A DNA stretch of 64,000 nt, from positions 22,297,805 through 22,361,804 of the forward strand of contig OW203736.1 of NCBI GenBank assembly GCA_934045075.1. The letters are read 5' to 3'. Numbering within the stretch: position 1 is the stretch's first letter; each line of letters opens with the position of its first letter. The notes under the pieces were generated by a model. That model was given only the letters and a program-made list of their open reading frames with translations, was not told where the DNA came from and did not search any database. The DNA is from Yponomeuta sedellus. Its lineage: Eukaryota > Arthropoda > Insecta > Lepidoptera > Yponomeutidae. The position numbers and the translations under genes were made by a program. Shown here piece by piece: positions 51,138-61,919 of the stretch.

Positions 51138-51337
51138 TAATCAGAATCAGAGTTTACATAATTATTATAAAACATAGAACGGTCTCGAGTATAAGTAGTT
51201 TAGGAAACTACGCTCTAGTTTTTTCCGAGCTTTTCCCGCACTACAAACACATTTTTTTTAGGATCCAACTACAAATGTATAGCTTTCATGACCATCGCCA
51301 TCTAAAAAACCATGTCTCAGGTACTGCACCGTCCGAG

Positions 51338-51415
51338 TGGTCCCTTCACCCATCTAGTGTGAGAGAAAATGCCACTGGACGCTGTATAAATCATCTCATT
51401 ACGTAGATGCAAATG
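51338..51415 (+). mobile_element. T2-variant extension fragment
   Basis: CCCTTCACCCATCTAGTGTG, CCACTGGACGCTGTATAAAT, CTCATTACGTAGATGCAAAT: the plus-strand counterpart of the extension at 7146. Confidence 0.55.
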
Positions 51416-51419
51416 GCAA

Positions 51420-51755
51420 TGTAATAGTTTTCAGATATTTTCTTGTAAATATATGTACTATAGGATGATATTACTCGCGAAATTTCATAGTTCTAGGTCA
51501 ACTGAAAGTATCCTGTGAATTTTGATGCCTTTAGGAGTCGTAATTCCATTTATTTTGGAACATAACTAGCCGTAACATCTTGTTGTGTTAACATAAAAAG
51601 TTAGTTTTTTTCACTATCTCAAGGGACTGTAGAGCTGAGTCTACACTCTTACATAATTTCAACTCGATACCTCCGATGCGCTTCCGAAATAAAGGGTATT
51701 GAGAGATAGACAGACGGACTGACAAAAAAGTAATACTATAAGTAATTTATCTGTT
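51420..51755. mobile_element. unclassified interspersed repeat
   Basis: CTCGCGAAATTTCATAGTTC, GTATCCTGTGAATTTTGATG, ending GATAGACAGACGGACTGACA. This end pattern is familiar from arthropod interspersed repeats, but I cannot name the class. Confidence 0.35.
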
Positions 51756-52926
51756 ACTCACACCCGAAAGTAACTAAGTTTCGATTGCATCGTAAACTTT
51801 GATCATCTATAAAAATTCCGTCGAATAAGAAGTACACAATAAGGTTTGGCCGCGAGTAGCTTGGTAAGTTATGCTTGCCTAGTACCCGTGGGATCAGTTG
51901 CAGAAGGGTTAAAATGTCTATGGTTTAAAAATACGTACAAAAAATGGATACGATGGGATGTCAAAAGGGCAGTGCCGAAGCGTTTTTTGCATGGGTATCA
52001 CGTTTTTATCACGATCCTAAAAATAAAACGGCTCCAGTCAGTGTTTTTAAATGGGTGCTATCCTTTTCTAGTTACCACAGCTTAATGTATCTTTTACTGT
52101 GATCACGGATACTTCTCTAAAGATAGAAATGTAGTAAAGCAATGAGTATAGGGCAAAAACAATGATATAATGAAACCCAGGAATTTAGATCGACATAGAA
52201 GAAATTAATAAAGATAAACGATAATAAAAGATAATTGATAAAATACGGTTATGTAATAATATGTAGCTTCTTTATCAATTTCTTCTCCTTATCTAGAGAA
52301 ATTTTATCCACTCAGTAGATTTCCTCTTTGGAGTTCTATGTGTCGTAAGGTTTTAACAAAGAACAATGCTGAAAGCTGCGGTCAGCTCTTTTTACTACTG
52401 AGAGGATGTTCTTAGTGGCCTAACGTGATTGTTGTAACGTGACGTGTATTGTGTGAATGTGGCGATATAGACATCATCTCCTCTCTCACCGCAATTGTTT
52501 ATATTTCTCATAGAGATCCATCAATCTGTCCTAGCAAGAAGCCTACCTAATTTGGCTGCCAACCCTACTGATGAGCATTTAGTGGACCCTATTGGAAAGA
52601 GCTTAACTTGGTAGTTGGCCAACAACCGGCAAACTAGTGTCCGACACTCGAGTCGGTTAAAACTCGCTTCCAAACTCGTTTATTTCACGCCGAGAACTTG
52701 AGGCTGGGCTAGGGAACCGTAGAAGGTCTGACGTAATTACTTCCTTCTGGGGAGCACAAGCTTTTTACCGAGAAAGAAAGAGCTACAATACAGACCATAC
52801 CCAACGCGAACTAACGAATTCAAGCGCTAGCTTGTAATAAACTCGAGTTTCCTCACAATGTTTAACTTTAAAATGCGCAACTGTAAAAATATTGCGCATT
52901 AGTAGTATCGCAACTAAATGATAATT
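51756..52926. other. 1.1 kb unassigned
   Basis: No gene or recognised repeat. Frames up to 79 codons are unremarkable. Confidence 0.35.
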
Positions 52927-53048
52927 GTTATATATTAAACGGGTCCAATCGCGATTATTTATTAGGTTAAATGTAATTACCTTATTTCCCGACGTTTCGG
53001 CAGCGTTACAGTTGCCGTGGTCTCGGGTATACCCGTTTAATATATAAC
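52927..53048 (-). mobile_element. Penelope-like pLTR family 2 with inverted termini
   Basis: GTTATATATTAAACGGGT at the left and its complement ACCCGTTTAATATATAAC at the right. Between them ATTTCCCGACGTTTCGGCAG and TTGCCGTGGTCTCGGGTAT. Same core as 29786. Confidence 0.65.
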
Positions 53049-53102
53049 TATTTTGAGTATCGTGAATTATTAAGAAATACTACGATAATTCTTGATCAAA
53101 AA

Positions 53103-53172
53103 AAGGTGATCTGTCAAGGTCGTAGCATGTAGCAGTCCCTAGTGTCTGCCTACCCGTCTGGGATACAGGTAA
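53103..53172 (+). mobile_element. LD LINE fragment
   Basis: AAGGTGATCTGTCAAGGTCG, AGTGTCTGCCTACCCGTCTG, GGATACAGG. Confidence 0.6.
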
Positions 53173-53265
53173 GTTGAGTGAGGTGTACCACTATACATAT
53201 ACTAGGATGTCATGAAACGTGGGGAATGATGTGGAGTAACGAACGCTTGAACTGATTAGACTGGC

Positions 53266-53338
53266 ATCGTCGTCAGGCTATGCTAGTCATTTGCTGGACA
53301 TAACCCTCCCCTATTGAGCGCCATAGCGCCCTGTCTGT
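53266..53338 (-). mobile_element. RTE-type LINE 3' end (R)
   Basis: GTCGTCAGGCTATGCTAGTC, ATTTGCTGGACATAACCCTC, GAGCGCCATAGCGCCCTGTC. Confidence 0.65.
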
Positions 53339-53764
53339 ATCAAGCAGCTATTCTTACGAGTATTACGCATGTTTTTAGCAACTGAGTGGAATAGCTTTCG
53401 AACAAGATTCGCGTTTCAGTCGCATTGCGTAGGTTCGCCCACGCTGTTGACACTTGACGCAATCTTACACGATACGAGTATCTTACGTTACACGTCTGGG
53501 CCCGGCCTAAGAAGTGACGTTCTGTTTCACCCTTATATAGTGACAAGAAAATGCCGCAGCGAAGTGGCAAAATGTTCTTGCCAATGTTTGGTTTACTCTT
53601 GACCTAACCGGATGCTTAGTTTCAAAACCTCTGCCACGTAAACTCAGGTAGGGCGAATTCTATCCAAGTTAACTATAAGGCGACAATCATACACGAGGCT
53701 TTCAAGTGACACATTTTGAAACAACCCCTTCGGAATTCATCAATCAATGAAACCAATTTAGTTC
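53339..53764. other. unassigned sequence
   Basis: Two short antiparallel frames; neither recognisable. Confidence 0.3.
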
Positions 53765-53862
53765 CGTTTGCTGAACGTCAATGTACAAGGTACAATGTAA
53801 GTCGCTGCCTTCGGACCGTATTGTAGTGGAGAAAAAGGCAGCGGAAAAAAAACTCCTGAATG
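53765..53862 (-). mobile_element. LA LINE 3' UTR fragment
   Basis: TTTGCTGAACGTCAATGTAC, GCTGCCTTCGGACCGTATTG and GGAGAAAAAGGCAGCGGAAA: complement of the LA 3' UTR (25350-25470). Confidence 0.75.
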
Positions 53863-54026
53863 CCCGAGCGAGTAGTTATTTTTGACGTAGCAGATACTCA
53901 CGACATGACGCTACTATGAGGCGTAGCCATTTTGACGCATAAAATGGGTAGGCTATTAAGAGAGGGTTTTTTAACTCTTGACATGTCAAAATATTTTAAT
54001 ATAGTTAGTTTTTAATAGATATTTGC
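53863..54026. other. unassigned sequence
   Basis: Short spacer, nothing recognised. Confidence 0.3.
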
Positions 54027-54103
54027 CTGAAGACTGGGCGCTACAGCGCTATGAGAGGGCTATGTCCAGCAGTGGACTAATATAGCCTGAAGAAGAAGAA
54101 GTG
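54027..54103 (+). mobile_element. RTE-type LINE 3' end (R)
   Basis: CTGAAGACTGGGCGCTACAG, GGCTATGTCCAGCAGTGGAC, ATAGCCTGAAGAAGAAGAAG. Confidence 0.7.
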
Positions 54104-54609
54104 CATATTTGGCTTAAGAAGTTTAAGTTATTCTGTACGAAAAGTTTATTTAGACTCCCTTAACATTTATTTTATGGTTACAAATGATCTCCATTTCATT
54201 TCAAAGTAAATTGTAAAAGGACCATCTCGCAAAATGCCTAATTGAGGAAAAGGACAAAGTCCACAAAGATAAACAATTTGCAAAATGGCTTACACCTGAT
54301 CCTTAGTGTTAAAAATTACATAATATTGAATTTCATGGCGTTTCTGTATATATTAACTTAGTTTATTTTTGTTTAGATATGTTTAAACGACGGTTTTACA
54401 GTTACCAAACGGTCCAAGCAGTGGTTTGAGCCAGTTAAGTAAGCTAAGTATTTTATCTCCAATAAGGCATTTCGCGAATCGGCATTTTGCGAAAACCAAA
54501 TTAATCATTCCAGGCTACGTAGTCCATTCGCGAATTTATCAAGCCATTTGTCGAATTAATCTGTAATATACATCGGAATAAAAGTTATGATTTTAGTACC
54601 AATCACTTA
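54104..54609. other. unassigned, with repeated GCGAA/GCAAAATG words
   Basis: CGCAAAATGCC, GCAAAATGGC, CATTTCGCGAATCGG and CATTTTGCGAAAACC occur in both orientations at 54220-54500. This suggests a decayed foldback element; no precise ends found. Confidence 0.35.
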
Positions 54610-55045
54610 CTATTCAAATCAAATCAATTTATTTCAACGTAAAGAATTTACATTCTGTTTGCTGAATGTCAATGTACAATATCAAATGTAAGCCGCTGCC
54701 TTCGGGCCTTATTGTATTGGAGAAAAAGGCAGTGGAAAAAAACCCACTCTGACCATCTTTTCTCAAGTCATCTTAAGCCAAATACATCAGTTGCATACCT
54801 AATAAGATTTCATGATTGCCATTAACAACCCTAAATGCCAATGCATTGGCCAAATGTCTCACAATAGTAGGAGAAAATAAGTGCTGCGGTCAGACACACG
54901 AACAGCACTCGTTCACGAGCATAACGCAGTGGTCAGCCATCATTAGTCTCAACCATTTTGGAGGGAGATAGATGACCCGAACACCACGTCACCATTCGAA
55001 TGACCTTTAGCAAACCTGCAGTTAAGAACTATTGTCATTGTCATA
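54610..55045 (-). mobile_element. LA LINE 3' UTR, ~435 bp
   Basis: Complement of LA 25070-25500. Examples: CACTCTGACCATCTTTTCTC, AACAGCACTCGTTCACGAGC, GGAGGGAGATAGATGACCCG. It extends upstream only to CTGCAGTTAAG, so it is a 5'-truncated LINE insertion of the same family as 23455. Confidence 0.8.
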
Positions 55046-55404
55046 TATTAACTTGTCCCTGAATTTTGGGTTTTAATGTCCTTAATATTAGCCTAGCCTT
55101 ATCCGTAAGCATATTCTGTTTGGTTTGCGTATTCTTTTTGCTAAAAGAAGAAAGCGAAATGCGTCGGAGCCACTTCCGTCAGCCGCCATTCGTTTGGCAA
55201 TTGCTGGCGACAACTCTGTCGCGAGACAGAACAGTAGGTACAGAAGTTCTTAAATACAGATGCTATAACAGGTATTTCACTATAGCGCAAGAACTGCTAC
55301 TTATTGAACATTACAACTTAAAGTTTAGAGAGATAAGGGTAAAAGAACTTAACTTAAAATATAACATAATACAATAGAAAACGGTAGATTCTGGAAGGGA
55401 AGAG
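55046..55404. other. unassigned sequence
   Basis: A 103-codon frame (55066-55377) starts with a hydrophobic stretch but shows no domain and no clean signal-cleavage site. I do not call it a gene. Confidence 0.3.
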
Positions 55405-55490
55405 CCGAATATCGGGCTCAGTAGCGTGTCTTGAGAGAGGCCTATATTCAGCAGTGGTTTGACACGGTTTGATGATGATGACAGATCATC
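55405..55490 (+). mobile_element. RTE-like LINE 3' end with GAT tail
   Basis: GCGTGTCTTGAGAGAGGCCT, ATATTCAGCAGTGGTTTGAC, then GATGATGATG. In frame: VLREAYIQQWFDTV-like terminus. Confidence 0.6.
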
Positions 55491-55494
55491 TCTT

Positions 55495-55632
55495 CATCAT
55501 CATCATCTTCTTCAGGCTATATTACTGCGGAACATAGCCCACCCCTGATGAGCGAAATAGCGCCCTGTCTTCAGCTTGCCGCATCCAGCATCTGCATGCA
55601 GTTTTTCACAGATCGTCATCCCACTTGGACGA
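55495..55632 (-). mobile_element. RTE-type LINE 3' end (R), tail to tail with neighbour
   Basis: CATCATCATCTTCTTCAGGC, AACATAGCCCACCCCTGATG, GCGCCCTGTCTTCAGCTTGC, CATCTGCATGCAGTTTTTCA and CATCCCACTTGG: complement of the 19313 ORF end, longer than most. Confidence 0.7.
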
Positions 55633-55689
55633 ATTACACATAATATAAAATAAATACGTATCTATGTAATTTTGTTTTTTATGTCCAAA

Positions 55690-56215
55690 AAAGGTTGTCT
55701 ATCTATCGAAAGTAGTTTTATTGATGTATAGAAGAGAGCGATCAGATTCATCTATAAGCTAGGCAGTAGAGATTCGTTAAGAGATTTCTTTAAAGAAACA
55801 AACATCCTGACAGTTGCCAGCCAGTATATCAATGAAAATATTATTATAACTTTAAAGGTATCCAACAGAATGTAAATACTAGAAACAAACATAAACTTTC
55901 GTTCCCAAGATTTAGGCTGGCAAAGGTTAATACATCCTTCATGGGGCATTGTATACGCTTCTACAATAAAATCCCTGAAGATATATTAAGTTTGACTGAA
56001 ACGCGGTTCAAAAAATGTGTAAAGTACACTTTGTGCCAAAAGAGCTACTATAATATTAAGGATTATGTAGATGAAAATTATGTCTGGAATTAAAGCGTGT
56101 AAAATGCATGAGTTTTGTAAAAAATATGTAATAAATATGTTTGGAGTTTTTTCTCCAAAATGAACTAGATTTTGAATTCGACACCTTGTTTGACTTGAAA
56201 CGTTCATTAAGCCGC
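55690..56215 (+). mobile_element. LB: Jockey/CR1-like LINE 3' part
   Basis: ORF C-terminus 55732-56093 followed by a 3' UTR with GGAGTTTTTTCTCCAAAATG, TTGACTTGAAACGTTCATTA. Related to but distinct from LA. Copies of its 3' UTR are at 21592 and 51003. Confidence 0.75.
55732..56093 (+). pseudogene. LINE ORF2 C-terminal relic (LB)
   Basis: Two frames: KRAIRFIYKLGSRDSLRDFF, KETNILTVASQYINENII, then a shift near 55862, then NVNTRNKHKLSFPRFRLAKV and CIRFYNKIPEDILSLTE to stop at 56091-56093. Both parts align with the LA C-terminus (KRAIRAIYNLNSRESLRERF; RFYNKIPERVLCLSE), so this is the C-terminal domain of the same kind of protein. The RT core is not present and the frameshift makes it non-functional. 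Confidence 0.75.
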
Positions 56216-56799
56216 GGGGCTCAAAATGCGGCGCAATGCTGACAAAATAAGTCCATTCGGCTTCACCGTCGGCCGAGCATTTGTCGCCGCGTTACTTAAC
56301 AATTTTACCGCAATAGAATTATTATAAGATTTGCATGCAGTCTGAGCTTCCAAAGTGAGCCAATATATTGGTATCCAAATAGGCCTACTTAACCAATCTA
56401 CCTAACCAATTAATTGGTAGGCTAACCTACCAATTAATTGTATACTATTGATTGTACATCTACTTAAAGTAGTCAGGTGATTTAAATTATGATTTATAGT
56501 AAACAGGCGAGACAAGTCAACACGTGTGGGACCAACCAAGCTGCGGTTTCATCAGAAGAAGAAGAACGAAGAAAAACATTTATCATATAAACAGTGCACA
56601 CGCCACAGTAACAAACTTTAAACATATTACTAAACATAACATTCACAAAAAACAAAAAGAACGAAGAAAAACGAAAGGTCACGGCGTGTCACTGCTGCTA
56701 TAAATGGCAACTGACTCAGCAATGTGCTGATGGACAAGTCTTCAGCGGTGATTTTCAGTCAGTGCCATGACGATATTTTCCTTCAAAGATGGCTTCCTA
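56216..56799. other. unassigned, with palindrome and T2-variant scraps
   Basis: A 15-bp-arm inverted repeat (CAATTAATTGGTAGG) is at 56408-56441. A T2-variant scrap (AAGTCAACACGTGTGGGACC) is at 56513. GAAGAAGAAG occurs near 56555. The rest is unassigned. Confidence 0.4.
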
Positions 56800-56945
56800 T
56801 AAGCGGTGGCAGCCAAGTGGGTAGAATGCGAGAGACACAGGTTCGATCCCCAGTGCAGGCGTGTGTCTGTGACTTTCTTTAGTTTCAAAGTTACGCACAC
56901 CTGCAAATTTGTATAGCAATACCATACCCGCTAACTATAACCTAG
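56800..56945 (+). mobile_element. T2 SINE, 3'-truncated
   Basis: AAGCGGTGGCAGCCAAGTGG, B box GGTTCGATCCCC, GTATAGCAATACCATACCCG. It ends soon after the CGCTAAC block. Confidence 0.65.
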
Positions 56946-57310
56946 ATATTTAAGATTATCTTTTATGTACTTCAGATTTTTTGGTGTGCTCTAAAGAGTA
57001 TAAATCTAATCTAGTCTATTAGAGCGAATGTGTGCGTGTCATCACTTACGGAAATCCGCTTAGGCACACACATCACAACTAACGTTATGTGAGTGCGTCG
57101 CATCAATTTTGCGCCCAATTTTGTTCGACACACTCTGTTTTTGCGTGGTTTGCCGCTAAGCGTGAGTGACAGGCGCGCGCGACGTCATTTGTGCCATTTG
57201 TGCGTGTCTAGACGCGTGACAGCCCCTCCCCGGGGCATCAGCGAGTACCATCGGCTTGCCGTGTTTTCTTAGCCTTGTTAACATAACGTATACACATATC
57301 TCGACTGATC
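56946..57310. other. unassigned; GC-rich 57050-57240
   Basis: 57050-57240 is CpG-rich, unique, with TTTGCGTGGTTTGCCGC and TGACAGGCGCGCGCGACGTC. No frame recognised. Confidence 0.3.
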
Positions 57311-57396
57311 GGTTGACTGCCTCGAAGGACTAGCGGTTCTCAGGCTTCACTACCGAAACAGAAGTCGTGATTTCGCTTTCTACTAGAGGCCGCCGT
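57311..57396 (+). mobile_element. T3 SINE head
   Basis: GACTGCCTCGAAGGACTAGC, GGTTCTCAGGC, AGTCGTGATTTCGC, GAGGCCGCCGTA: the T3 head block without the tail. Confidence 0.45.
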
Positions 57397-57497
57397 ACTA
57401 GATCAGTACATATTGCTAAGCTTTGTGTGTATTTCCATGCTCGTGATGTCTGTGCCTGGTTTATTTTTATATTTTTTACTGCCACTGTCAATAATGT

Positions 57498-57577
57498 GAG
57501 AGATAAGCTCGCCTTTGTACATGTATTTTCTTTAATTGTATTTCTTTTTTTGTGTTTTTCGTGTACAATAAAGTATA
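57498..57577 (+). mobile_element. LE LINE 3' end
   Basis: GAGAGATAAGCTCGCCTTTG, TACATGT, then TTTTTCGTGTACAATAAAGT. It leads without a gap into the TAAG array, which is its expanded tail. Confidence 0.65.
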
Positions 57578-58271
<694 letters not shown>

Positions 58272-58308
58272 TGTGGCAACCTTTAGTCTATTGTAAAATC
58301 ATTATAGT

Positions 58309-58537
58309 ATTTTCTAAGGTTAACACGAGCAGTAGACATAATTAAAACTGTTTTTATACGGATTTATGCTCGTTTATTACATTTTTACAATTTTCCAACG
58401 TTTCGGCACTTTTTCAGGTGCCGTGGTCCCGGATGACGGAGTCATCCGGGACCACGGCACCTGAAAAAGTGCCGAAACGTTGGAAAATTGTAAAAATGTA
58501 ATAAACGAGCATAAATCCGTATAAAAACAGTTTTAAT
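58309..58537. mobile_element. PLE pLTR inverted dimer with 15-bp TSD
   Basis: TAAAATCATTATAGT occurs at 58294-58308 and 58538-58552. Inside, 58339-58437 and 58441-58539 are reverse complements (99 bp) around GGA. Each arm is a family 1 pLTR as at 38172. About 30 bp of other sequence (ATTTTCTAAGGTTAACACGA) precedes the left arm. Confidence 0.85.
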
Positions 58538-58595
58538 TAAAATCATTATAGTTTATCATATTAGTTTGCTACACAATTTCCTATAGATTTAGAGA

Positions 58596-58678
58596 GCCTG
58601 GTTTCCGGGTATCCTAGTTTGGGATCAGGACAAGTGATTATGATGCATATAAGTCATTATTATTATTATTATTATTAT
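58596..58678 (+). mobile_element. T3 SINE tail with ATT repeat
   Basis: GAGCCTGGTTTCCGGGTATC, CTAGTTTGGGATCAGGACAA, GTGATTATG then (ATT)n. Confidence 0.5.
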
Positions 58679-59615
58679 CTGCGACGGGCTAAAGCATAAA
58701 TTCACTTGAACTTCGTTGACACATCCATTGTAATTACTTACGCAAGCTCGTATACTTGTAGGCTGCGGTTAAGTAGGGAATGTTCAGGCCTGAAGAGTTA
58801 CCGTACTGTTGTTCATCCGTGTGTCTGTATCTCGAACTTACCTGTGAAAGCAACAAAATAATACTTTAAAATTAATCTTTATGCATAATTGAGTGTGCTG
58901 TTAGCAAGTTTTCAGTTGCCTTGCCGTCACTGTTTTTGAGAGTGTAGCTAGTGATTATTTTCTTGGTGAGTGTAGCGACAGATAGACAGTGGAGCTTAGC
59001 AGTGTCTCGCTTCCATACTAAGTATGGGCGACACCCTGAAATAAAACAACATTAATTTGAATTGTAGCAAGCCGCCATTTTTAACGCAAGTCACGTAGCT
59101 AGTGCTACGCAAACTGCTACGACGTAGCAGCGTAGCGACGAAAAAGGCGAAGTCACAATTTCGTCTTTTGGTATGCAAAAGTAAGTTTTACTAACTGACA
59201 TATTTTAATATAGCTCGACAAAATCACCCGAACCTTTTTTTGTCATTCCGCCTCGATCCGACAGGTGCGTTCGATGTGCCGAACCCTCTGTCTTCGCGGC
59301 GTCATTCACACGCTTTTTACTCCCCATTTCTTGCTGCAACTTTGCCTCTCAGTAAATAATATCCACTAGGAGCGCAGAGCATAAAGGCGGCGCGAACAAA
59401 AGATATAAATCATCAGCGAGAGGACGCGGGTTCGGAACGTGCGCGGCGATAATTAAAAAAGTTTCTCAATTGTTTTCATTAGCTGCCGGCGCCCTATGCT
59501 TTCCGGTTCCCACTGCTCCTCTCCGAGATATAAAAAGAAAGAAACCAATTTAATTGGTTAATTTTTGATTGGATCAATCCGAAGGAAATAAATCTAATTG
59601 GAATTTGGTAGATAC
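58679..59615. other. unassigned; GC-rich island 59225-59540
   Basis: 59225-59540 is unique, GC-rich and contains ATAAAGGCGGCGCGAAC, GAGATATAAAAAGAAAGAAA and AATTTAATTGGTTAATTTTT. It looks like host regulatory DNA. No frame stands out. Confidence 0.35.
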
Positions 59616-59722
59616 GTAAGACATAAGAAGACAATATTCTTTATTGTACACCAGGAAAAAAGGAACACAAAATATTTACAAAGTCACAGTACAATAGGCG
59701 GCCATATTACATCTGAGACATC
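59616..59722 (-). mobile_element. LC LINE 3' end
   Basis: AGACAATATTCTTTATTGTA, CACCAGG and TACAATAGGCGGCCATATT: complement of the LC terminus; the right part is diverged. Confidence 0.6.
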
Positions 59723-60344
59723 TTAAGAATTACACTTTCTTATTTCTTGAACCAATGTTGAGAATACTTATCTAGCATGCATAAAAATTCACGCCTGTAC
59801 CCCGGAGCGGTACCAAAATTGGCCACTAGCAAAAGAAACTTGATTTAGTTAAGTATAAATTTTCCGCTCCGTTTATCAACCATTAATTTCTAACTCAGTA
59901 ATAAAAATAGTACATATCCCAGTGGGATTCGCGAGCTCGTTTGTCAGGGAACGCTTAAGAGCATGACACGAAACAAGGTGGTGCAACAGAAGTACAGCTT
60001 CAGCTATGGTTGCGTTCAATTTCAAACAAACGAAAATATCGTACATACAGCAAAGAATCTAGACGGCGTATTTGAGTATAGCCTGTACTTATATTTATTT
60101 TGTAGTTTAGCGTAGAGAAACGGCTATTTTTGTATAATTGATCTACTTCATGGATTAGAGATTAAAAATAAAATCTTTACATAATGCGTCAGAAAAAATA
60201 CTAAATAGTTAAACGGAATCCCTAAACACCTTAATTAGACAGCAAACCACAACTTTTATTTTACGACTTCTCAGATACTTATTTTTCAAAATAAGGGCGC
60301 AGAAAAAAAATTAGTTAATAAAAAAAACTTATATTCTTTTTAAT
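59723..60344. other. unassigned sequence
   Basis: No supported feature. Confidence 0.35.
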
Positions 60345-60608
60345 GCACTAACCCGTGCTAAGGACAATTTTAATAAGCTATTTAGAGGCTAAAGCAAAGC
60401 CTGCAAAGTAGGTACTCGGGGCTGCAAGTAATCAAATTACTTCAGCCAGATGTTGCTGCCTGTACGTAATACAGAGAGTATTGTAAAGAGGTTCGAAATT
60501 TCACTGATGCCGGTGAGTCGCCCATTGGCTCAGTTGGAAGAGCGCTGGCACGGTTAGTCAGAGGTCGCGGGTTCAAGTCCCGGCATGTGTTGATTTTTTA
60601 GCCTCGCA
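60345..60608 (+). mobile_element. T1 SINE, full, preceded by an inverted T1 tail
   Basis: 60350-60400 is a reversed T1 3' end (AATGCACTAACCCGTGCTAA, TATTTAGAGGCTAAA). The plus copy then starts: GGTACTCGGGGCTGCAAG, ACAGAGAGTATTGTAAAGAG, A box TGGCTCAGTTGG, B box GGTTCAAGTCC. Confidence 0.7.
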
Positions 60609-61214
60609 AAATGTGTTTTATAGGTTATATTTTTTTCAATGTGACTATAATATTCAACCATGCGCACACACACAGCGCAAGAGATCTGTGAAAGAAATTA
60701 AAACCAGAGGCTCGTAATTCTACCACTAAACAAGCTTTTGGCGAAACGCAATAACATCTTTCGGTCCATTTTTACAATATAGCGCCAAGTCAATGTAACA
60801 ACAAGCAATGTAATGTGTCATCAATTTACCTACCTAACATTGTATTATCCGAGGACTTTAGCTTCATGCCAAACCAGCCATGGTTTGACGGAGCAGTGAA
60901 CGCATGAAATTTGTATTTTTATAACATTATAAATAATTATAAAATAAGCACAACAAATATTCCATTGCATCTCGCAACTATGTTTTTCAATTTGATTTAA
61001 ACCGATCCATACTTCTGCCGATGTTTGTGGCAATCGCGTCAAGCGCGATATAAATCATCTCCCGTCACTATTTGCCGAGATAACTTACAGATGTAGAATG
61101 CACATTAGCGACGCGAGGCCCAGCGCGGGGGAATGTATGTCGTGGATTGCGGTGGTACAGTCGACAGCGCATCACCCGTTACATTTAGAGGGAAACTCGC
61201 CAGTAAGATAATAA
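60609..61214. other. unassigned sequence
   Basis: A short CA run at 60666. Otherwise nothing recognised. Confidence 0.35.
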
Positions 61215-61322
61215 TAACATTTGCATACAAGCACATACATAGCTTCTGGCCCCACACTAGGATACCCTGTGTCGTGGGAACCAGAAACAACGACATCACA
61301 AACATGTAAACATCCAAGATCT
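61215..61322 (-). mobile_element. T4 SINE tail
   Basis: GCTTCTGGCCCCACACTAGG, ATACCCTGTGTCGTGGGAAC, AACGACATCACAAACATG. Confidence 0.65.
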
Positions 61323-61323
61323 G

Positions 61324-61418
61324 ATTAAAACTGTTTTTATACGGATTTATGCTCGTTTATTACATTTTTACAATTTTCCGACGTTTCGGCACATTTTCAG
61401 GTGCCGTATGGCACCTGT
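61324..61418 (-). mobile_element. PLE pLTR family 1, with short inverted end
   Basis: ATTAAAACTGTTTTTATACG, GATTTATGCTCGTTTATTAC, GACGTTTCGGCACATTTTCA, then GGTGCCGTATGGCACC: the repeat turns back on itself after GGTGCC for about 9 bp, a truncated form of the 58339 palindrome. Confidence 0.7.
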
Positions 61419-61736
61419 AACATAAATAACTTAATAAAAACCGACTTCAAATATTATTAAAAACTACTATCAAATATAAGTATTTGGAGTTACATTTTCG
61501 AATTTATGTCCCAACTGCTTATTTAATGCTCAGCAGTCGGGTTGCTGGTTATTTTTTATTACACTTTCTTTTTATTTTTGTCTTTTAAGTGATTTTGATT
61601 TTTCTTAGGATTTATGCTGACTACTATGATAATTGCGCAAACTCGACGGATCGATAGAGATATTATTTGGCAAAATCTGACTAGTGTTTAAGGAGTTACG
61701 AGTTACGAGGGAGCATAAAGTCTTGCTCTAAGCTCT
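61419..61736. other. unassigned sequence
   Basis: AT-rich, no recognised feature. Confidence 0.35.
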
Positions 61737-61737
61737 A

Positions 61738-61780
61738 CATATATACACATGAGCCAAACCCTTCTTTTAAGCGCAGTTGG
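61738..61780 (+). promoter_or_regulatory. candidate core promoter
   Basis: TATA-like CATATATACA at 61738-61747 lies about 33 bp before CGCAGTT (A at 61775), close to the usual TATA-to-initiator spacing in insects. Relevant only if the signal-peptide frame downstream is real. Confidence 0.25.
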
Positions 61781-61919
61781 GTAAAAATTGATTCAGACAA
61801 ATGCGCTTCCCCCCTTAACGGTGCACGTTTATTTTTCGTCGGTCGTCACTTTTTCACCTCCGTCGTGTTTTCCTTGTTGGCCCGCGAGTTCGTTTCAATT
61901 ATGCAGACGCGAAGACGCA

